Source: Coffea arabica
Taxonomy: Eukaryota > Streptophyta > Magnoliopsida > Gentianales > Rubiaceae
Length of the DNA stretch: 64,000 nt
Reading direction: 5' to 3'
Assembly: GCF_036785885.1 (NCBI RefSeq)
Contig: NC_092329.1
Coordinates: forward strand, 7,874,001 to 7,938,000
Shown piece after piece: positions 1 to 13,732 of this stretch; within the stretch, counting starts at the first letter, position 1, and every line of letters begins with the position of its first letter. Position numbers and translations under genes: made by a program. The notes under the pieces were generated by a model. The model was not told where the DNA came from. It made no database searches and saw only the letters and a program-made list of their open reading frames with translations.

Positions 1-1692
1 ACGCATTGAATATCTTGGTGCTATTTTAATGCTAAAATAACTGCGAGATTCTACTGGAGAGTGTGATTGAGGGGTATATCATCAAGAAGACAAACTGGAT
101 GGAATATAGTTCTTATAATCAATGAAGCATCAAGTGAAGATATGATGAGTTTTGGGCAATTTAATCGCTCTACTTGCTCCATGTAGTGATGTTTTATTCA
201 ATTGTTTAGTGGTTGGGTTTGTGTTCAGGAATCAAAGTTGGAATCAAATGATAAAAGTAAGTAACTGGAGCGGCTTCCCATCAAAGTCAGAACGTTGATG
301 TCCTGAACCCTTTGAAGCCTTAATGGACCTGAGAAGCCAAAAAACCTCCCAAATCATAGTCAAATTCTTAGTTTGTAACCAAGACAATATTCAGTGCACT
401 TCTAAAAACAACTCAAAATCCCAAATGAAAACTACCAAAATGCTTCTTCAGTTTCTGAGGTTCTAAATCTACAATATTGTGGTGAAGTTGTACAGGAAGA
501 GGAAGAGAAGACAGGCAGAGGAATAGCCAGGGACATCAGAGTGATGAGAGTGGGGGGAATGGTAGATGAGCTGGGAGGTGGAGGAGAGACAGGTGGAGCC
601 TCTTAGGGCAGGCAGAGAGAGAAAGAGAGAGTCTGGAGCATTCTCTTTTTCCAATGTTTGGTTTTTTTTTTTTTAGTACTCATAGGAATCACTGGAGATC
701 AAATTTAATATATTCTGATGTTGTGGGTGCAGAAATACGCATGAATTGTGCATTTGAACTCAATTGATTGATTGCATTTGATATTACCTAAAGAGAATAT
801 TTGTATTTTACTATTTTCATCTCATTCCCAGGCTAGGACACAAAACCAAATTGTCCTGAGATTTATATTAAAGTTTTCTTAAAGATTGCTTCTAGGAATA
901 CCTGTGGTTTCTTAGTACATTTTTCCCATAGTTAACCAAACATTCAGGCTGTCAGCACGAACTTTTTATAATCCGTTTATTCATGTCTGAGTTCGTCATG
1001 TATCGATACAAATTTAACTCTGCATTCAATTTTGTAGTTACCATTTGGTATTTCTATTGTTCAGCTAGGCATGAAAACTCTAGCCGAATTGTTGAATTTG
1101 ATAGTGATTGCTTCCATCGGTTCCTGATATATACTCTTGTCTACAAGTTTCATCGTTAATGTCATTTAAAAATTATATTAGCACAATGAAAAGCCAAAGT
1201 TTACTGGAATGAACTAGTTCTTTCTAAAGCTATCTTCTTGAAATTCATGGTGTGCTAAACTGAGGCTTTGGATCAAACAGTTTTCTCTAAGGTTATCTTA
1301 TGGTCTCTTAGCCAGAGTTTAATAGGAACTAAGCTAAAAGAATCAGATGAACTGGAAGTTGTTTATTTGACCATTTATTCATGCTTTTCAAGGTCTAATT
1401 GCCTACTCTGAGCTGTTGTTGATAATAGATATGCAGGTATTGTATATCGTCCTCTTGTTTGATGCATAAATGTACACTCCCTAACTCTGGCCCTTAATTC
1501 TTTTTAAGCAATAAAGTGCTACATTTTTGTTGCCTTTTCTTCTTTTCTTCTTCTTTTTTTTTTTTGGTGGGGGGAAGAGGGGAGGGGGGGGGTGGGGCTT
1601 CAAAGCGATAAAGGAAAGATATAATCTTGTTAGTTTTGTCAATGTCATTTCCATGATATTTATTGGTTCCCTTTATTTTGGCTTGTGCATAG
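1..1692 (+). other. Probable large intron of the ERGIC3-like gene
   Basis: No coding sequence is recognisable here. The first exon visible at 1693 begins in the middle of an Arg codon. The roughly 48 N-terminal residues usual for plant ERGIC3-like proteins, including the first membrane helix, are not encoded anywhere in these bases, so the first coding exon should lie upstream of the window. The stretch holds T-rich runs (around 661-674 and 1551-1565) and a G-rich run (1566-1595). The small open frames here have low-complexity or unfamiliar translations. Confidence 0.55.
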
Positions 1693-4600
1693 GGTTATAT
1701 CTCCATGCAGTTACTGAGACAAAGCTTGTAGTAGATACGTCCAGGGGAGAAAGGCTGCGGATCAATGTAACAGAATTCTCTTTTCTTTTCCCATGCAATG
1801 CTTGAATTGCTGCTTTGTTGCTTGAGTACTGTTTATTCTGAATTATCATATTGCTATGTTTCCCATTTCTTCCCCTCCTCAACAATAGCCCCACCACTCC
1901 CTCCCCCAGGTTGAGATTGGCACGTCATGCAACTAATTGGATCCTGAGTTTATCTCTGACACCTGTTTATATAACTCTAGGATAAAGCTTCTAGCATTTC
2001 TAATTGACAGAATATGGCTTGTTCTGCTGATGTTTTGTGTTTAGGTTGAGCGATGAAGAATATATATTTCCAAAATCTTTGCTTTATGAACTATTTCAAT
2101 TCATTGTAGATTATCAACACTTTTTTTTCGAATGTATTCTTGTTTGACTTGCACATGTTCCTTATGAAACTAATTGATACTTCTCTTCATTGTATCTGAA
2201 AGTGCAGTTTGATGTCACATTTCCAGCACTTCCATGTTCCATGCTCAGCCTTGATGCCATGGATATCAGCGGAGAGCAACATCTTGATGTCGTATGTATT
2301 ACAGCATCACTCTTTATACTTCTTGTCATCGTGCATTTTTTCTGTTTTTGCATGTATAGGTAATGTAAACTTTATTCTTTGAACTTTTACCCTTTAACTT
2401 TCCATGCCATTAAGTCCTTTCAATGGGTTGGGGATTTTGGGGTGGGGGCACAGTGTTGTTCTGGTAAGTATTTTCCGGTTCATACATTTGTGCATTGTGT
2501 TTGTGTATTACTTGTTAACCTGCTTTTTCCCCGTCTTGCATGGAGGCCAAAATTATGATAATATAGCTATATGGAGTCTTGACAATTGATGAAAACATGC
2601 TGCATTATGCTAGCACTTTGCATTCTCATGATTCATTGCTGATGTCTCAATCTGATTCTGTCAACACTTGCAGAGACATGATATTACCAAGAAAAGAATT
2701 GATGTCCATGGTAATGTAATAGAAACACGGCAAGAGGGCATTGGACATCCCAAGGCAAGTAAAGAGAATTGGATGAAGTGTGATGATCTGTTATTAACCT
2801 GTAAACACTTCTTACAAATTTAAGTCATTATGTTCTTGTAATTTTTTTCTGCTTGCAAACTAAATTTGTCTGTGATTTCTGTTATTTTTATTTCTTATTT
2901 GTGTAAGTTCTATTCTTAGCAAAGTTTGTTTTTGGTTTTTAAAATGCTTGGATGCTACTTAGATTACAACAGCAGAGAAGTTAATTCCCCTGAAAATCTC
3001 TTGAGCAAAATATATAGTTTTCTATTTGAACTTTATTCCTTCAATTACTTAGTAGCAGTGCATTGGCTGCTCTCTGATCTAAAAGACTGATTCAATTTTG
3101 AAATCTTTTTAATGGCACAGATAGAAAAACCTTTGCAAAGGCATGGAGGCAGGCTTGAACACAATGAGACATACTGTGGCTCGTGCTTTGGAGCAGAAAC
3201 GGTGTGCTTCTCCTAAGCCGTTAATTTGCTGCTACAATTTATATGACCTTGTAAACCACATTATGCTTATTTGAAATTGTATCTTTCGCATTTTGTTATT
3301 TAAAGTGTCAATGGTAGATTGCTATCAACTTTTCTATTCTCTGTTACTTCTGGTTAGAGCTATGGCTTTCTTCCTTTTACAACTTACCAGGTCTTCCTCT
3401 ACCTTTTGGAACTTCATCCTTATTTCCTTTCTTTCTATTGTCCTGAACAAATATCTATCTTGTATGTTAATTTTGCTGCTTTACAAATACAACCCCTTTA
3501 GGTGTATGATGATGCTTTAATATATCTGAGATCCTACCCTCACTTTCATGGGTGTTCCTCAGGCGGATGATGATTGCTGCAACTCCTGTGAAGAAGTTCG
3601 AGAAGCATATCGAAAGAAGGGTTGGGCATTGTCAAATCCAGATTTAATCGACCAGGTGAGTGGTTGGCTCTTTTTGGTCATTGGTCTATGTTTTGCTTGT
3701 CTGGATAATAACTTGCACTGAAAAAGGTACCATGAGTTCTCTAACTTCACTATAGCATTTTTGTTGCTGTATTTAGAATTGAAATTCCTTCCTTTTCTTT
3801 TTGGTATATGCATCTGCATGGAATTTATCTGTTACTTCTTCTAGAGGTAGAAGACTTTAATCATTAGTTTGGCTGATCAATTTCAATACATAGATAAGCT
3901 TAAATGGGCACTAGCTTGAAGGTATAAGGGGTAGATTGCTCTGAGTTGTATGTGCTGTAACAATTATCTAAATTAAGTAGAGGTTTGAGCAATGCTTATG
4001 TGTATTTTTTATCCACTAGTCTCGTTCTCTTGCAATTCTGAAATCAGAAAATTGGCATTTAGAGGCTTGTGCATTGCAAACTTATCCTTTATGCTTCAAA
4101 TGGTTTTAGTTAAACTGTATAGGAAAAATTAAATCCTATGTAGTGTTCCATCTAATAGTTGTCAGTTTTGAGCACAAAGCTGTTGGGACTTGAAAATTTA
4201 TATGTTTACGATTTCACTCTTGTACATATCTTCAGTGTAAAAGAGAAGGGTTTCTTCAAAGGATCAAAGATGAAGAAGGTGAAGGGTGCAATATTTATGG
4301 GTTCTTAGATGTGAACAAGGTGGCTGGAAACTTTCATTTTGCACCTGGGAAGAGTTTTCAACAGGCAAATGTTCATGTCCATGACCTGTTGGCTTTCCAG
4401 AAGGACAGTTTCAATGTAAGATGATGTTTTGATTCGATACATCTGTGAAGCACTGCTAATTTGCTTCGAATCTATATTTTTTCCAGTTCCTGTGTTGAAT
4501 TTTCTTTGAACTAACTTTGTAGGTTAAATGTACTGCAGATAAGTCACAAGATCAATAGATTGGCTTTTGGAGACTATTTCCCTGGTGTTGTAAATCCTCT

Positions 4601-7177
4601 TGATGGGTATCTTTCTCTTCTCTTTTCCTTCCCCGATGCGACGATTTGGTCTTGTTCCATCCTTCAAGATGACATTTCTTTTCTTATGACTTTCAGTGTG
4701 GAATGGACGCAACAAACTCCTAATGGGATGTATCAATATTTTATCAAGGTGAGTCTATTGTTCAATTTGCATGGACTCCTTTGGAGTTTCCCATATTTTT
4801 TTTCAACTAGTTTCCTTATTTTATCTGCTCAGATTGATAGGTTTCTGCGTGGAGGATAGTTGTCTGTTGGTGAAATATTATTTAGAGTGTTTGTTTAATC
4901 TTTAATTTCTCTGTGCCTTTAATTTGATCTGGGAATAGATGAAATGCATCTGTAGAATTTTGTTTAGTTTGGCAATAAGCGGTAGACAACCCTACTGTAG
5001 GACTTCGGAGGTGTGTAATTGATATCTGGCTAAGTAAATGAGTGTCTTTTGTTGTTTAGGTTGTTCAAGACATGTTGGGTAATGTTTCCTCAGTTGCTGG
5101 AAGTTTTTTACTCAATTTTTATATGCTTATGCTATTTTTGTTTTGTACTAGCCATGGAAGAAAATGATGATTAATACAAGCTGTAGAAAGGCAAGTCCAT
5201 GGATTTAGAAGTGTGAAAAAGCAGACGAGAACCAGATTAGCGCCATTGGTTTTACCCCCATAAAAGTAATCATATTAATGAAAGTTACTTGGTCTCAGAA
5301 GTTTCAAAATGGCATATCTGAATGTTATTATCATCCGAATCAAAATTAGTTGTGTGAAACTCGCACTGTTTGGAAACATAAAGGAATACTGACACTAAAT
5401 ACCAAACTTGTTATATTTATCTTGAGGCACAAATTAAGTTTTTCGACATGTACTGCAAAATCTTCCTCTCAATTTGATGAATGTCAATATCTCAGACTGG
5501 AAGGCCCAAGCTCTATGTCCACTTTTTAGTCGAACCATTTACATCTTGACTCTTAGATATAGTTGAGATAGTCAAATTGTTGGACCATAAAGTAAGTTCC
5601 TTTTCTGGGCATGGTTTAATGTACAAGGTATGATCAGTAATTTCTCAGGCAGTAACACCACTTTGGTCCCTATTTTTTGGGACTTAGGTGAAACTTAAAA
5701 GAGTTGTAACAAGTAGGCATAAGCCATTGGCACTAGAAATGTACTTATCACCTACTTTTGGAAAAAAGAAGGATGAGGAAAATCTTTGATGGTGGTAGAC
5801 GAAATGGAGGTAGACGAAGGGTAGCAATTCTGATTGGAGAACCTTAGCTTTAAAGCAGTAAACAAAGGAGGTATATCAGAGATTTCTTTGTGCCTCAAGT
5901 TTTTTTTTTAACTTCTCATTTATGAGCACCAATGATATGAACTTTCTTTTCTAGGTGCATTATAGAGGTTTTATATCAATAGTCCACCATGTTTACATAG
6001 ATGCTGAATATGTGCCTTAAAAATATTTTATCTGCATGTATACGTGCTTGCTAATTGTTGAAGACACAATATCGAAATGAGAACAAGTAATTCTGTATTG
6101 ATGTAGTTTTTTGACTTTTTGAATCTATTTGATTGTAAAAAGTTGATTGCCAACCTTGTTCTTCTTCCAGTTGATTAGTAATACCAGGTAGCCTCCGTGT
6201 CAAGTCTGTACCCAGTCCAAAGTTAAATTTAGATTATCTAAATAAGTGACGAGAGATGGAGGGTGGGATTAAGCATCTCATAATTCGCATGTGGGTATCA
6301 TTGACTATTATATTCTTCTCTGCAATGCAGGTGGTGCCTACGGTGTATACTGATGTAAATGGACACAATATCCAATCAAATCAGGTGTGAATAGCTGCAA
6401 AGATTTTCAGTTTTATGCTGACTTTATTTAATTCATCATGGAATGAGATGTAACATCATCTGCCTATTGCAGTTCTCTGTAACTGAACATTTTAAGGGAG
6501 CAGAAATAGGCCGTCTTCAGTCTATTCCTGGAGTTTTCTTCTTCTATGACCTATCACCAATCAAGGTCCGTTATGATGTTGAAAATTGAAAAAAAAAATG
6601 ATGTATTATTTCTATATAGATATTGAATCAAGGGCATCCAATCCAAACTCTTCTAAACAATTAGAAAGTCAAAAATCTATCCAGACAATTTGACTGTGCC
6701 CAAGGCAGTTTGCCATGGGCTATCTGGAGAAGTAATTCGTGCATGTGTACTCGTACTTTATTTCCTGCAATTTTTAACTGGTGTAGGTAACTTTCACGGA
6801 GCAGCACGTATCATTTTTACACTTCCTCACAAATGTCTGTGCTATAGTTGGAGGTAATTTCCCTTCCCTTGTCAAAAATCATAATGTTGCAGTATTCACT
6901 TTTTCTGATTTACTCTTTCTTTTTTATTTTACTTTTTGTCCACAAAGGCTGATAGGATCTAAATCCTTCCTTTCTTTTCACTGGGGACTTGAACCTAAAT
7001 TCTTCTGCATGTCGTTTTTGGTTGCCATTCTAAATTTAGCTCATCTTTTTATGGTTAACGGCCCAAACTCTGGTTATCCTCTCAGGCGTTTTCACGGTTT
7101 CGGGGATTATTGATTCTTTCGTATATCACGGGCAGAAAGCAATAAAGAAGAAGATGGAAATTGGTAAATTCAGCTAG
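1693..7177 (+). CDS. ERGIC3-like ER-Golgi cargo receptor, 5' end off window
   Basis: This gene encodes an ERGIC3/Erv46-type protein, which cycles between ER and Golgi in COPII vesicles as a cargo receptor. Twelve exons are visible: 1693-1766, 2208-2291, 2674-2754, 3121-3201, 3563-3655, 4236-4415, 4539-4606, 4697-4748, 6331-6384, 6473-6565, 6787-6853 and 7086-7177. They join in frame to give 338 residues. Family hallmarks are FDVTFPALPCSMLSLDAMD, the Cys-rich CGSC and DDDCCNSCEEVREAYRKKGW stretch, GCNIYGFLDVNKVAGNFHF and the C-terminal tail KKKMEIGKFS. The hydrophobic segment across exons 11-12 is the second membrane helix, with a lumenal domain before it. Plant homologues are about 386 aa, so about 48 N-terminal residues are off window. 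All visible introns are GT-AG except the third (2755-3120), which begins GC. Identification rests on sequence recognition; the role is known for the family. Confidence 0.93.
2755..2760 (+). other. GC-AG intron donor (GCAAGT) in the ERGIC3-like gene
   Basis: The exon ending in GHPK is followed by GCAAGT, and the next exon (3121, IEKPLQRHGG) follows a CAG acceptor. The only nearby GT lies four bases downstream. Using it would add four bases and break the frame, so a GC donor is required. The context AAG|GCAAGT pairs with U1 everywhere except at the C, as is usual for GC-AG introns. Confidence 0.85.
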
Positions 7178-10100
7178 CGAATGATAATGTATACAGTGCT
7201 GTTTGTTGGTACTGTCTTTCCTTCTATCAATGAAGATGTCCTCTTCAAGAGAGCCAAGCCAAAATCGTGCACAAACTGTGGAAACGGCGTGGTTGGCAGA
7301 CTCTCTGTCACATCTGTGGTTCTTCTTTTGTCTGTTTTACAATGGATTAGATTAGTTCAACTAGATTTTTTGTAATGGCCAACTCTTATCCTAGTTTTCC
7401 AGCAATTGTGTATTTATCATGATTGGTGCAGTTGTTCCAAAGGTAGTGAGGCTATTTGTCATCTCAGCAGGGAACTTTTGGTGCACCTCGGAGAAATTAT
7501 ATTGAGCAACGGTCGGGACGGGTTAATAACTTGAAAGTTGAATGCATTTACTTGTAGTGCTGAAGCAGTTGTTCAGCACATCCTCTTGCTTATACTTGGC
7601 TCTTAGTACGCATGAACTGCACGTTTGATTCTTAGCATTTGACCATTATTGGGGCATTGAATCTGAGACCTCTAGGAATCATATGCGTACTTTTTCTCTG
7701 GTGGAAACTGGAGAACATATTCCAGTTAAACCTTGGGGGCGTCGGGTCATCAAACAAATGGCAATCTTCCAAAACTCAAATTCATTATTATGAACTTAGC
7801 CATGTAATTTCTCTGCCATAATTGAACCACAAAAAAAAGACCTAATTTTTCGCTGAGCTTTCTTTTAACAACCACCACTTTGGTCGTGACTGTTCTAGCC
7901 TCCCAGGTTTTACCATTTAAATGATACTTTTACGATGCTCAATTGGGGTTAATCTTTATGCTTGATATAATTAGCAAATGGATACCGCTTGCATTTCAGA
8001 ACTTAGGACGTCTAGGATGGTTCGATCGTGTATATAATGTAACCAAGAAAGTGCAAGTTGTTTTCTCCTACCACCATTTCAGGGTTCTCCCCGTGTCTCT
8101 TATTATGCCCATTTCAATGATGCTTGTAATTAGTCAAAAGGGTTACGCTACGTGCTCGTAGACAATGATGGATCTGTTCTGAGCCAAATGTAAGCAAATG
8201 AAGGTTGTGCTGGGCTTAATAGCTTTGCCCGCTATAAAGTAGGTGCCTTAATCAACATTGATTTGAATTCAAGATATGCAAATCTATTCCAAGACCGCTA
8301 TTGGAACAAAAGTATATGCTATATTCTTCGCAATCGTTGTAGCTGAGATTGCATTAATATCCCGTTCACATAGATTTTGACTTCTTTTAGATGCACGAAT
8401 TCCGCAACCGCGCCAAATCCCATCCTTTGCCGTAAAACTAAGAGAAAGAATAACTTTAAGGGGTAGAGAGAAAACGAAGGCTGACAAGCATTTTATTAGA
8501 ATATTTGAGTATTATACTTTGGAAGTCATATCTTCACCTATTTTTCTACTGCCCCGCAAACAATTACATTATTGTTTGCTGTTTAGTAAGTCTTAACAAT
8601 TAGTACACCAAACGGGCACTAATTTTTTTTTTTTTTTTTTTAGTGCACTCAATTTATATTAAAATACACAAGACTCATGTATGGTTTCCCTTGCATAGTT
8701 GTATGTAGACACTTTTCTAAATTAATTTTATTTTTTAAAAAGAAAAAATTAACATCTCAACTCCCTCTGAGCTCATTAAGCCCCCGTCCCAAAAACCTTT
8801 TATTAGCATCTCTCAAACAGAGGGAGTGGTGAATCTTTCACTTCATGTGCTATAGAGAAACCCTTTTTGCTAACTTACCTAACTCTTGTCTAAGTTGAAA
8901 TAGAGTACTAATGAATGCGAAAGTGTTGAAGCAAATGAACTTTTGAGTACAACATTTTACAGATGCTTCTATACAACATTTCAACTGAGCTGGCTGGTGG
9001 CCAACTGAGCTCAGTTGATTGCAATGGAATGGCAGTGGAGGCAAAAGTGTTGAAGCAATAACTTTGTGCCGTTAAAGACTTGCACGACTTTTCGAGAGGA
9101 CCTCAGTTACCAACAAAACTCGTGTCACCAGTCACGTTTTGCTGCCGAAGTAAAAGACAGAGAAAATCAGAACCTTGCTTTAAACATACTTGACCACAAC
9201 TAAATTCTAGTGGCGCAGAGCAATGCCTTGTTGTTTCTTTCTTCCATTGGTCTTTGGTCACGGGTTAAAGTTCCTGAAGCGTTAGGATGTGCTGAAAGCC
9301 AGAAAAGAGAATACGAATGAAAAGTGGTTTTGGGAATACTTAACAGGTTCGCCTAAATATTCCTTTTTCTCTGCTCTTATGATTGAATGAATATATATAT
9401 ATATATCTCTCTCTCTCTCTCTCTGCGCGCATGCTTGCTATAAGTGGTCAGTCGACACTGGCTAGTTTTTCCAACCATTTGATTCTGAATTTGACCGTAT
9501 CGTCTGCTTCCAAGATAATGGCCACACAATCCAAGGCCTCAGATTTCGTTTCTAGAACAGACGAGCACTAGAAAGTACGAAACCCTTTACTTGAATGGAG
9601 TAATGCTAAAAGCTCTTGCATTGACAGTCTAATATGGTTCAAGAAATTCTTGAATTCATGCTATTGAAAAATTTGGATGAGTACTATTATAACAAGTAAA
9701 ATGAGTACCATTTTACAGTTTAAGATGGACCGAGAACAATGAGCACTGCTCTGCACTTACCATGGACTCATAATTCAATCATCTAGTTTTTTTTTTTTTT
9801 TTGGGTGTAAAAGAAAGCTTGAAATTGATGTTAAACAGAAAATGCTCAACAGATCTTTGAACTGTTAATAAATTGATGGTTGGAGCTGGTTACCAAGGAC
9901 TTTGGAGCGTAGGTAAAAGTAGTATTTTAACCATAGTGGTAGCTTTCGGTGTTCAATCATCTAATAGCTTTTTCACCTTTTTATCTGCTGAGCATATCCC
10001 AATACCAGCTCTAGCAGATGAATTAGCGAGACAAAGTCAATGAAAGAACAGAAGCAAAGCGAAGGGAAATGATAACACCATAAAAGCTCAGGGATCAACT

Positions 10101-13100
10101 GAATGACCTGGAATTTTCTGTCTTCGTGCAAATCAAACTGTACAGTTGATCATGTCTAAGTTCCTAATAGGAGGAACCTTTTACTGTTTTACATTCCCCC
10201 CCTCCCCCCCCCCCCCCGGTGGATCTCAAGTTACCTAGAGCCAATTTTTCCAGGGACACTGGAGTTTTCTGCGTACCATTGAGTGATTAATGGTGAAAAT
10301 TGGACGTTTAATCTTATGATATTGATATTATCAAATAAGCAACTCCTTGCAAAATAATCAATCCACTCCTTAGTAAGGGTATTGATAAGTGATAGATACA
10401 TTTAACCATGCGATCCTTTTATTCTTTCTCTTTTCGTCAAAAAGTGTACGTTAAAGTTCCTCAGAAGCAAGTGAAAAATGACTAGATAGTGAGCGTTAAA
10501 TTTGAAAGGACAAGAAAGAAATTCATTGGAGTGCGCATTGAGTTGTTGCAGCACAGTCGGCAGTCATCAAATTCCCTTCTTTTCCGGATAACCATTGCAG
10601 TCAAGTCATGTACTGCAACGGAATTCTAAAACTCATCACCCTTATCTGATAGGACTGTAGCTCAAAAAAAAATTTGCCCTTTTCCCAAAAAAAAATTTAT
10701 GTTTTGTCTCTATTACCTTTTTTATTCAAATGGCTCTTGAAATAATTTACATCCTTATCTCGTAATTTATCCTATTTAAGTCCAATCGTTAGTAAATAAT
10801 GGATCGGAGAACTAAACAAATCAATGACAAAAATGCTAACAATGATAAAAAAAAAGACAACAAGAATCGTAGCTGTAACAAAATAAGACATTTTTAATGA
10901 TTTGCATGGTTGTTGATTCTACTAATAATATGTTAAACATGTTGTAAAATTAAACTCAAGTGAGACAAGTATGAATGAGGGGTTGAGATATATATATATA
11001 TATATATGAAATGGAATGAGAATAAGGAACAAGTTTAGGGGCGAAAAGATAAAAAGTAATCCTATCTTGCTTGCTGAGCATTCATTGATGGGATTCCCCC
11101 ATATCCTTTCTTTTCCTCGAATTCATTCCCTCCTGAAAGCATATCCAATTCCAAAGTCAAGATTGGAAATCATCATGCTGACTTAGATGGTGACGAAACA
11201 ATGAGCACTTTCGCTGTTGTTTCCTTGTTTTCACCCTCAATAATTGTACTTTAATTTGTGCGGCCGATTCCCAACTTCTAATCCACAAACCAATTTAAAG
11301 AAGACTTTTTGTTTGAAGTCTTTCTCCAAAAAAAAATAAAAAATTGAAGGCTTAGAATGGATCCTTCTGCATTTATTATGGTAATCAATCAATTTGAGGG
11401 AGACCATTAGTCCACAATATGTGTTAGTACATGGTTTTGGTTGAATTGCAATTTTCTAAATTATGTTTGTGCTACAATATTTTTTATGACATGATATATT
11501 GAAAGAAAATATTACTACTTAGAAAATATTTTTTGAAAAAAAAAAAAGAATTTCAAGAAATGCTAACCAAATGAAATCAATAATAGTTTTCTTTTTTTGT
11601 TTCATCCTTAGAAAGGATCAAGATTAAGAAAAATTCCAATCAATTTAATAAGACTACTCCTATAAATGCACACTTCAGTTAAGTGCAACCCGAGTGGTTG
11701 AACTCTCAATTCCAGCCTATTTTCTGATTGCAGTTTACCACCCAACTAACCAATCAAACATATATAGTAGTATATTAATTTGCCATCTGTTTGTCTAAAA
11801 TGAACCCTTTGCACGACAGCAATCAATTAATTGCAAATTGCAATGTATGACACCCAAATTGCATCCTCATTCAATAATTGAGAGTTGAATCTGCTGCAAA
11901 TTGCAAAACTAGACATAGAAGAAGCATATGACATAATTGGAGAGAGAGCAGCGACGCTCCGCTCCGCTCCCCCATTCATTCATTCATTCGTTCATTTGGG
12001 CAAATTACAACACGGAACTAAGTCAAAGTGAGGGAGACAAGTGATAGTGATATTGATATTGCTATTGCCATTGATATTGCTTGCCGATTTGTTAATTGTC
12101 TTCGCCCCAATTCCGGCCAGAATTTGTTGTTGCTTTTAGCATGAATCGTGACTTGGCAAATTGCCATCAACCGACACAATTATGCAACACATTTGTAATT
12201 GAATTGCTGGAAATAATAATCATGTTATTGTTGCATATAGTCCTTATTTCCCAAATTAAAATGACCCAAAAAAAAAAAAGGGGTTTAGCTTATTTTGAAT
12301 TTCCCCAATCTTGATTTCAAGCAAAGCATGATTGTTATTTCTCTAAAAATGAATAACAAAGATGCGTTCGGATAGCAGATTATTTGAAAATTTTTGTGAA
12401 ATAATTAGAATAGCAATTAAATTGTATGTAATGCGATGTATATAAAATAAAAAGATAGTTGCTGAGACCAAGAAAAATAATGGTAATTTTATTGATTTAA
12501 TTACTAGTTGTAGATGCAACAAACTAGAAAGGATCACAATCTAAAGTGAAACAAGAAAACTTTTTTGAAACTCCAAATCTTTCATCTTGAACCTCAAGTA
12601 ATCTTTGTGGCCCAAGGAAGACGTTGATCATCAGTAAAGTCGGGATTGAAACTACTACTGATTTTGCATTCCATTATTTTTGTTGGTTGGTGTTCCTCTG
12701 GGGCACGAGTTTTCTTGCTTTCATATTGTAAAACGGAGGTTCGTGCGCACCTTTAATCAAAAATCAAATTCCCACGGGATCCCCTCTTCCGCCGACCCAA
12801 GATGTCCAATGCAAGTGAAAGGAACTGCTTACTCAATAATGTCACGTTTGAATTACTACTACTCTTAGGAGTTCTAGTAGAACAATACGTGAGATAAAAA
12901 GATGAGGGACGAAAATCTTTGGTGAAAAATCAGAGTCCAAACAAGACTACAGGCCAATTCAAATTCCGCCATTGTGTGACTTGTGAGACTTCTCTAGCGA
13001 GTGAATAATAATACTAGAAAAATTCTAGTCCCTCCTTGCAATTGAGCTTCTTCTTTTACCAATGGTATTATTGTTTTGTTGATCTTTAAAGAGCAATGTA

Positions 13101-13200
13101 TCAATAAATAAAATGCCTTGCTCTCTGAGTAGAGTAGTAGATATGTAGATTTGGAAGGAGCCCATAATACATTACTATATCCTCAAATAATCGCAATTTT
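7178..13200. other. Intergenic: 3' UTR of ERGIC3-like gene, then no gene seen
   Basis: The first several hundred bases after the stop at 7177 should be the 3' UTR, whose end I cannot place. The rest holds no credible coding region. It contains T-tracts (8623-8641, 9787-9802), a C-tract near 10197-10218, a TA/CT microsatellite (about 9391-9425), a TA run near 10989-11006 and a TCAT-type run near 11975-11990. There is a 16-bp perfect palindrome at 9002-9017, and a MITE fragment at 12364-12470. The run 13181-13732 just beyond belongs at least partly to the 3' UTR of the minus-strand ERF gene. Confidence 0.6.
12364..12470 (+). mobile_element. Fragment of a hAT-like MITE
   Basis: The left end reads TTCGGATAGCAGATTATTTG and is followed by a degraded interior with the TGTATGTAATGCGATGTATAT block. 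This matches the left half of better copies at 55950-56110 and 20361-20496. The right end is not preserved, so this is a partial, old copy. Confidence 0.45.
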
Positions 13201-13732
13201 TCAGATAAAATGCACAAAATTTCAAAAGAAAATGATGACTGATATTACCAAAAACAAGATAGTGAGTGGTTCATTATTACACTGCTAATAATAACAAAAT
13301 AATATATGGACACCTTAAAATCAACATTACATCATCATCATAAGATAGATAAAATAGTACACTACTCCTACTAACAACCATCCAAAACTTGGTCCAGCCA
13401 ACACTAAAACCAGCTTGACCAAGATGGTAATTGGGCCAACCACCAGCCCATTTACTGCTCTAATAATAATAAAAGGAGTATTACCCCCCATACCCCTCTA
13501 CACTGACCCCACCCTCCCCCCAAAAAAAACAAAACAGACAACGACCGAGGCCTAATCCTGCAACTACCAAAAACTCCATTGCAGAGCCTCCCCCCCCCCC
13601 CCCCAAGTTACTAAAACAAACAAAAACCACCACCATAATCTACAATTTCACAAACTAAGCAAGCTACCACCATACCGCTACCAATTTTTTTTCTTTTTTT
13701 TTTTTTTGACTAAACAAAACATCAATTTGAAC

